Translations under genes and position numbers: made by a program
Part shown: positions 60,087 to 64,000 of the stretch, piece after piece
Position numbering within the stretch: the first letter of the stretch is position 1
Layout of the letters: each line of letters begins with the position of its first letter
The notes under the pieces: model-generated
Seen by the model: the letters and a program-made list of their open reading frames with translations, nothing else
Database searches by the model: none
What the model was told of the DNA's origin: nothing
DNA from: Mayamaea pseudoterrestris
Taxonomy: Eukaryota; Bacillariophyta; Bacillariophyceae; Sellaphorales; Sellaphoraceae
DNA: 64,000 bases
NCBI GenBank assembly: GCA_027923505.1
Contig: BROI01000007.1
Span: 1,072,070-1,136,069, forward strand
Direction: 5' to 3'

Positions 60087-61892
60087 ATGCATCGAGGTTG
60101 CTACTTTCCAGAAGAACTGTTCGAGACGTCCAGCTCCATGCGCGACGAGTCTCCTTCGCCAGCGCCTCTTATGAACCAGCCGGAAGCAGCCATCAGCAGT
60201 AGCAGCAGCAACAAGCTATACCAGCGAAGCATGCAGTACGCCGTTATGAAAAAGAAGGCAAGGAAACTACATGTTAATGAGGACTTGTCGTTTGCGAACT
60301 CTACGCGACGTTCTACATCTTCCAGCAGTTCAAAGAACAGCAGTATGTTGATCAAAGCTTCCGTTTCGAGCGGAGAAGATGAGCTTTATCATTTGATGGC
60401 TCCGCCAGCAAGGAATATGGAAAACATTATCAAAACCCCTTCGTCATATGTTCAGAAATTGTACGGACGTGGACCAAGGCATGGCTTTGGCGGAGCTACT
60501 CTACAACTGGACGAGCAGGAAGCGCTGAAGGCGTCAAAATTTCTAAGCACAGTCAATGCACCCTCCGACGAGGAAGATGAAGACAATGATGAACAAAAAG
60601 ACGATTATTCAGTCCAATCAAGCGGCAGCAACCGTTCCAGCGATACAACTGGAGCGACAATGTTTGATTTTTCCAAGGAAAACGCGTCGCAGCCATATGC
60701 CAATGGCCGCAAGATTGACAAGACACAAACGACAAAACAAGTGTATCCAAAGTCAACCAAACCAATTGTGTCGAGAGGGTCTTTGAATGGAGGAATGTTG
60801 GATCGCGTCAACAATGCTCAATCTCGAACGAACAACAGCTCGAAAATCAATGTCGAAAGCACGAAGCCATCGCACAAGAGTTTGCTTGCGTCAAGGGATT
60901 TGTTCAGATCAAAGATAACCAAGGCCAAGCATATTCGACAACTAGAAGAAGCGGAAAGTCTAATGCTTGGCGGCGATGCGGCAGTAATTGCAGTGGACGA
61001 ACCACCAAGGACCCCAGACCGAGTGAACATTGGTGCTGACCGTGGCAATGGAATGTATCACTCATCACCTCGATCCGTTGTTAACATTATGTCAGCAAAA
61101 GATGAGCATGACGGTAATCATAATATCACATCAAAAGCCTCACCCTCGCAGGTTGTCGCCGGTGCGTGCGCCATGGGCCCCTTTCTTGCTGAGCTCAATC
61201 GCATGCTAACGGGCCCGTGCATGGCTGCTGGTTTGGATCACACGTCGCGCACTGGCCTGGATCTTGGGACATTTGATGATGATGACGACGACGACAATAT
61301 TATTCTTGCTCCGCCAAACACGCCTAGTTCCAATACACTGGCACCTCAACGAAAGCATTCAACTATGGCCAAGGGTGAATGCCACGCGGCACCGGTGGTT
61401 CGCAGCGACTCTTTGGTCCGGACCCACGAAGAATTGATGCGACTCAAGCGAGAGCTCAAGTGGATGAAGAGTATAAAAATGAAGAAGCGACTTCAAATTG
61501 CAGCAGCCAGCTCAAAGGCGAACCAGGCAGCCACTGGCAAGAAACAAGTGCGCTTTGCGAAGCAACTGGTGACGCAAGTCCATCATCGACCATATACGCG
61601 CGAGGAAGACATTGAAAAGCTGTACTTTGTCGAAGAGGAACTGGAAGGGTATGAGTATGATCGTGCAACGACGGCACCCGAGCAATTTGAAGTGATTGCT
61701 AAAAGTCATGGAAACAGCATGATCAATTGGATGAGCCGAGGCGCCAAGGTGCAAGTAGAATACAAGGATCGACGACGGGTCTGCCGGGACGATCAGGACG
61801 ATGATGATTCATTGCTTCCATGGGAATTGGTATCTTCGCAAATGCAGCAACATAAGAAAGGTTCAAGCGACTTGCCTACGCTGCGAGAATAA
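60087..61892 (+). CDS. unknown protein, 601 residues, low-complexity with conserved-looking C-terminus
   Basis: Single exon. Most of the protein is Ser/Asn/Asp-rich and probably disordered. Basic clusters (MKKKARKLHVNED, SKITKAKHIRQLEEAE) suggest a nuclear location. Near the C-terminus is the only region with folded character: LMRLKRELKWMKSIKMKKRL, KKQVRFAKQLVTQVHHRPYT and REEDIEKLYFVEEELEGYEY. The order of a VRF motif, a RPYT-type segment and an acidic FxxEE helix occurs in several diatom proteins of unknown function. KQVRF fits the RVxF consensus for protein phosphatase 1 docking, which is only a suggestion. No family is recognised. Confidence 0.75.
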   Translation: MHRGCYFPEELFETSSSMRDESPSPAPLMNQPEAAISSSSSNKLYQRSMQYAVMKKKARKLHVNEDLSFANSTRRSTSSSSSKNSSMLIKASVSSGEDELYHLMAPPARNMENIIKTPSSYVQKLYGRGPRHGFGGATLQLDEQEALKASKFLSTVNAPSDEEDEDNDEQKDDYSVQSSGSNRSSDTTGATMFDFSKENASQPYANGRKIDKTQTTKQVYPKSTKPIVSRGSLNGGMLDRVNNAQSRTNNSSKINVESTKPSHKSLLASRDLFRSKITKAKHIRQLEEAESLMLGGDAAVIAVDEPPRTPDRVNIGADRGNGMYHSSPRSVVNIMSAKDEHDGNHNITSKASPSQVVAGACAMGPFLAELNRMLTGPCMAAGLDHTSRTGLDLGTFDDDDDDDNIILAPPNTPSSNTLAPQRKHSTMAKGECHAAPVVRSDSLVRTHEELMRLKRELKWMKSIKMKKRLQIAAASSKANQAATGKKQVRFAKQLVTQVHHRPYTREEDIEKLYFVEEELEGYEYDRATTAPEQFEVIAKSHGNSMINWMSRGAKVQVEYKDRRRVCRDDQDDDDSLLPWELVSSQMQQHKKGSSDLPTLRE

Positions 61893-62077
61893 TAGTTTAT
61901 TGCCCAGCGTAGTGTCGGACATGTGGTTTTATGTCATAAAATAATAAATAAATTTGGGCCAGCATAGTATATAACTGCTCAATATATTATTGACATTGCG
62001 TTTCGACATGTCTAAATTGTAGAGGCAAACACTTCGATGCGCACCTCATGACCCAGTTGCCCTTACACTCCCTGCTA

Positions 62078-63238
62078 CTAAGCCCTTTTATTCTTGCCCA
62101 TGCCCTTGGTCATTCTCTTTTGCAATACTTTTTCCTTCTTGTCTTGCTTGGCCGAGCTTGCCTGTCGCTTGGAAACCCCTGCCTTGTGTGTCGCAGCCTT
62201 GCCCGGCGCAAATTTCTTCGCATCGCCACGCTTACGCTTCTTGTCAGTCTTGTCGCTCGTCTTTGGTTTAGCGTCATTTACAATTTGCTTGGTCAAGATG
62301 CGCTTCAAAGCTCCCGTGCTTGTCGAAACACGCTCCTTTGGAGGAAGCTTGCGTCGTTTTGCATTTTCAGCAGCACTATACTTGCCCTGCTTGGCCTTGA
62401 AGCGCTTGCCGCACACCAAAACGCGCAACTCCTTCTTCATGTATGTTGTCGCGTGTACTTTTTGCAAAGCTTCCGATACAAGTGACTTGTCGGCAAACAA
62501 TACGTAGGCGAATCCCCGACACTGAAAGGTTTCCTTATCGCGCACAATCCGCACTCCTTGAATGGAGGTTGCTGAGTTTGCACTTGCATTCTTGATGCTT
62601 GGCATGGAGTTTATAAAATGCATTCGTAGCGTCTCCTCTTGACTTGCATACGGTAGATTGCCGACAAAGACTGACCGCTGCGGATCAATCGTCGGCTGGG
62701 CCGTGTCGACGCGAATGTTGTGGTCTTCCACCAAGAGATTATTCTTGGTTTCCAGTGCGACTGCGACACTGGCAACGTTTTGAAAGACAACATAGGCGTG
62801 AACACTATTCTTGATGCAAGCATCAATCTTGTTGGTATGCGTGCATACCTTTTTCACGAGTCGCTGGTTGCCGGCGCTCGACGCCGGCAGCTGCACGCCA
62901 GTGGTGGCGACGGATCGAATGCGAGTCGAGGAAACCTTGCCGCAGTCGGCAAACAAGGCGGCGAGAGATTTGCGAGTGATAGTGACTGGTAGATTCCCAA
63001 CAAATATGGTCCTTTCTTCATCGTCTTCCTTTGTATTGCGAATGTTGTCACCTTCATTTGCTGCTGCCTGTACTTCCTCTGCTGGTGTCACGCTTTCGGC
63101 CGCTCGCTTTGTTGTCGTGATGATTGGCGGAGCAGGCGTAGGCTTTGGAACTTCAAAAGTCGTGTTAAAGACGTCTTGCGATGCAGTTTCTACCTTCTCA
63201 TCGTCAGTGCCGCCAAAGATGGATTGTAGCAGGGACAT
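62078..63238 (-). CDS. NOP12: NOP12/RBM34-like nucleolar RNA-binding protein
   Basis: 386 residues, single exon. It starts MSLLQSIFGGTDDE. Two RRM domains follow: the first with RTIFVGNLPVTITRKSLAAL and AYVVFQNVASVAVALE, the second with RSVFVGNLPYASQEETLRMH, IVRDKETFQCRGFAYVLFAD. The last 100 residues are very Lys/Arg-rich (KRKRGDAKKFAPGKAATHKA), as in NOP12 and RBM34, which act in 60S subunit assembly. In RRM1 an insertion separates the two halves, also seen in this family. The start is the first in-frame ATG. It shares a divergent promoter with P2, so two ribosome-related genes are paired. Confidence 0.9.
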   Translation of the reverse strand: MSLLQSIFGGTDDEKVETASQDVFNTTFEVPKPTPAPPIITTTKRAAESVTPAEEVQAAANEGDNIRNTKEDDEERTIFVGNLPVTITRKSLAALFADCGKVSSTRIRSVATTGVQLPASSAGNQRLVKKVCTHTNKIDACIKNSVHAYVVFQNVASVAVALETKNNLLVEDHNIRVDTAQPTIDPQRSVFVGNLPYASQEETLRMHFINSMPSIKNASANSATSIQGVRIVRDKETFQCRGFAYVLFADKSLVSEALQKVHATTYMKKELRVLVCGKRFKAKQGKYSAAENAKRRKLPPKERVSTSTGALKRILTKQIVNDAKPKTSDKTDKKRKRGDAKKFAPGKAATHKAGVSKRQASSAKQDKKEKVLQKRMTKGMGKNKRA

Positions 63239-63297
63239 GTTCGATTGGAAAGTTGAGAAAGAGTGATCACACAATTCTTTGTCGCGGTTGATCGATG

Positions 63298-63320
63298 GCT
63301 ACCGGTACTGAACCGGTAGC
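63298..63320. repeat. inverted repeat GCTACCGGT-ACTGA-ACCGGTAGC
   Basis: Nine-base perfect arms with a 5-base loop in the divergent NOP12/P2 promoter. The symmetry suits a dimeric factor binding site that could serve both genes; this is inference. Confidence 0.6.
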
Positions 63321-63345
63321 ACAGTCGCCAGCTCTCGTTACCTCC

Positions 63346-63359
63346 TACCGTCTTACTAA
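63346..63359 (+). promoter_or_regulatory. TACCGTCTTACTAA motif upstream of P2
   Basis: Matches the motif at 2564-2577 upstream of eL8 in 13 of 14 positions. It is 40 bp before the upstream ATG at 63386 and about 107 nt before the P2 start in the spliced leader. Confidence 0.45.
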
Positions 63360-63620
63360 GCCGACGCGACGCGACGAAATCGACCATGGCGATCACAACA
63401 TCTGCAGGCCGCTTTCTGTAAGCTTAAATTGCGTGCGGAGTGTCAATCTCGTACTTTGTAAGTGATAAGATAGTAGCTGATACGTGTGGAAATTTCAAGA
63501 GCCGCGATTCTGCACTCAGTCGCGCCTCCATGGATTTTCTGTCATAGTTCACATCGACTCACATTCATCATTATTCCGTATGCAGAATACAAAATCATAA
63601 ACACGTAACAATCTAAAAAC

Positions 63621-63980
63621 ATGCGTCACTTGGCAGTGTACTTGATGCTCCAACTAGGAGGCAATGACTCTCCTTCCAAGGAGGATATTACCAAAGCACT
63701 TTCGGCCGTTGGTGTCGAGTCCGACTCGGACAGCCTGGACAAGCTCATGGCAGGACTAGACGGCAAATCCGTCCAAGAACTCATGGAAGCAGGAAAGGAG
63801 CTTCTTGCCACCTTTGGAGGCGGTGGTGGCGGAGGCGGCGCGGCTGCTGCGGGTGGTGGTGACGCTGCCCCGTCTGCCGCCGCCAAGGAGGAAGAAAAGG
63901 AGGAGGAAGTGGAAATGGACCTTGCTGGAGGTATGGACATGTTCGGAGGTGAAAGTGGCGGCGGCGGAGGTGATTATTAG
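63621..63980 (+). CDS. RPLP2: 60S acidic ribosomal protein P2
   Basis: Stalk protein of the large subunit that recruits translation GTPases. 119 residues. It starts MRHLAVYLMLQLGGNDSPSK, as P2 does (P1 starts differently), with the dimerisation helices GVESDSDSLDKLMAGLDGKS and ELMEAGKELLATFGGG. A Gly/Ala hinge and an acidic EEEKEEEVEMDL tail follow. The extreme C-terminus is unusual: the canonical ending is EESDDDMGFGLFD, whereas here it is GGMDMFGGESGGGGGDY. The stop is at 63978-63980. The leader contains an upstream ATG and probably an intron. Confidence 0.92.
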   Translation: MRHLAVYLMLQLGGNDSPSKEDITKALSAVGVESDSDSLDKLMAGLDGKSVQELMEAGKELLATFGGGGGGGGAAAAGGGDAAPSAAAKEEEKEEEVEMDLAGGMDMFGGESGGGGGDY

Positions 63981-64000
63981 AATGGTGTGCGATGTTACTA

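Larger units (their letters stand above)
63239..63620. other. bidirectional promoter and 5' leader, NOP12/P2
   Basis: 382 bp. It contains a hairpin-forming inverted repeat (63298-63320), the shared ribosomal-protein motif (63346-63359), an upstream ATG at 63386 and a candidate 5'-UTR intron 63418-63585 (CTTTCT then GTAAGC; CCGTATGCAG at the end). Confidence 0.55.

Overview
The window looks like nuclear DNA of a microalgal stramenopile, most probably a diatom. Genes are dense (about 34 protein genes in 64 kb, plus one diverged duplicate). Most have no intron, or one to three introns of about 70-130 bp with GT...AG ends. Many adjacent genes are head-to-head pairs with short shared promoters. 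The gene set fits: a UFD1 protein with an ER signal peptide (as expected of the symbiont-derived ERAD-like machinery of complex plastids), a secreted protein built of Pro/Ser repeats, a CCT-domain regulator, an ABC1K kinase, tandem secreted alpha-carbonic anhydrases and a eukaryotic tRNA-Sec. The species is inferred, not proven.

Layout. 0-8.6 kb: end of a PPR gene, mitochondrial EF-Tu, ribosomal protein eL8, tRNA-Sec(UCA), IMP3, a CCT-domain protein and TSR3; this is mainly translation and ribosome biogenesis. 8.8-13.1 kb: two tandem alpha-carbonic anhydrase genes separated by a 1.05-kb inverted-repeat element that carries two symmetrically placed arrays of 30-bp palindromic repeats. 13.6-26.7 kb: ABC1K kinase, auxin-efflux-carrier-like transporter, an orphan gene, a small Tim-like protein, citrate synthase, a Pro/Ser-repeat secreted protein and a Qc-SNARE. 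26.7-29.7 kb: gene-poor DNA with two diverged copies of an unknown gene, one of them frameshifted. 30.1-40.6 kb: ADP/ATP carrier, candidate symbiont UFD1, ubiquitin-like/WLM metalloprotease, CWF19L1-like protein, a type II membrane protein, ARL2 and a BioF-like enzyme ending in the peroxisomal signal SKL.

41.2-50.1 kb: an uninterrupted 2,671-residue ORF with nine diverged repeats and nine NPWDDLSD-type motifs, then a Lys-rich tract and a C-terminal DUF1349 domain. A stand-alone DUF1349 gene lies tail-to-tail with it. This pair is the least familiar system here. 50.5-55.6 kb: three secretory-pathway genes (propeller-type type II membrane protein, PC-esterase-like acyltransferase, S28 peptidase). 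55.9-64 kb: an orphan with a signal peptide, a CDIN1 homologue, complex I NDUFA5, an orphan nuclear-type protein, a NOP12/RBM34-like protein and ribosomal protein P2.

Noteworthy regulation: a 14-bp near-identical promoter motif upstream of eL8 and P2, CRE/CCRE-like hexamers upstream of both carbonic anhydrases, and a 14-bp identical element upstream of two secretory genes. All calls come from reading the sequence; no database search was run.
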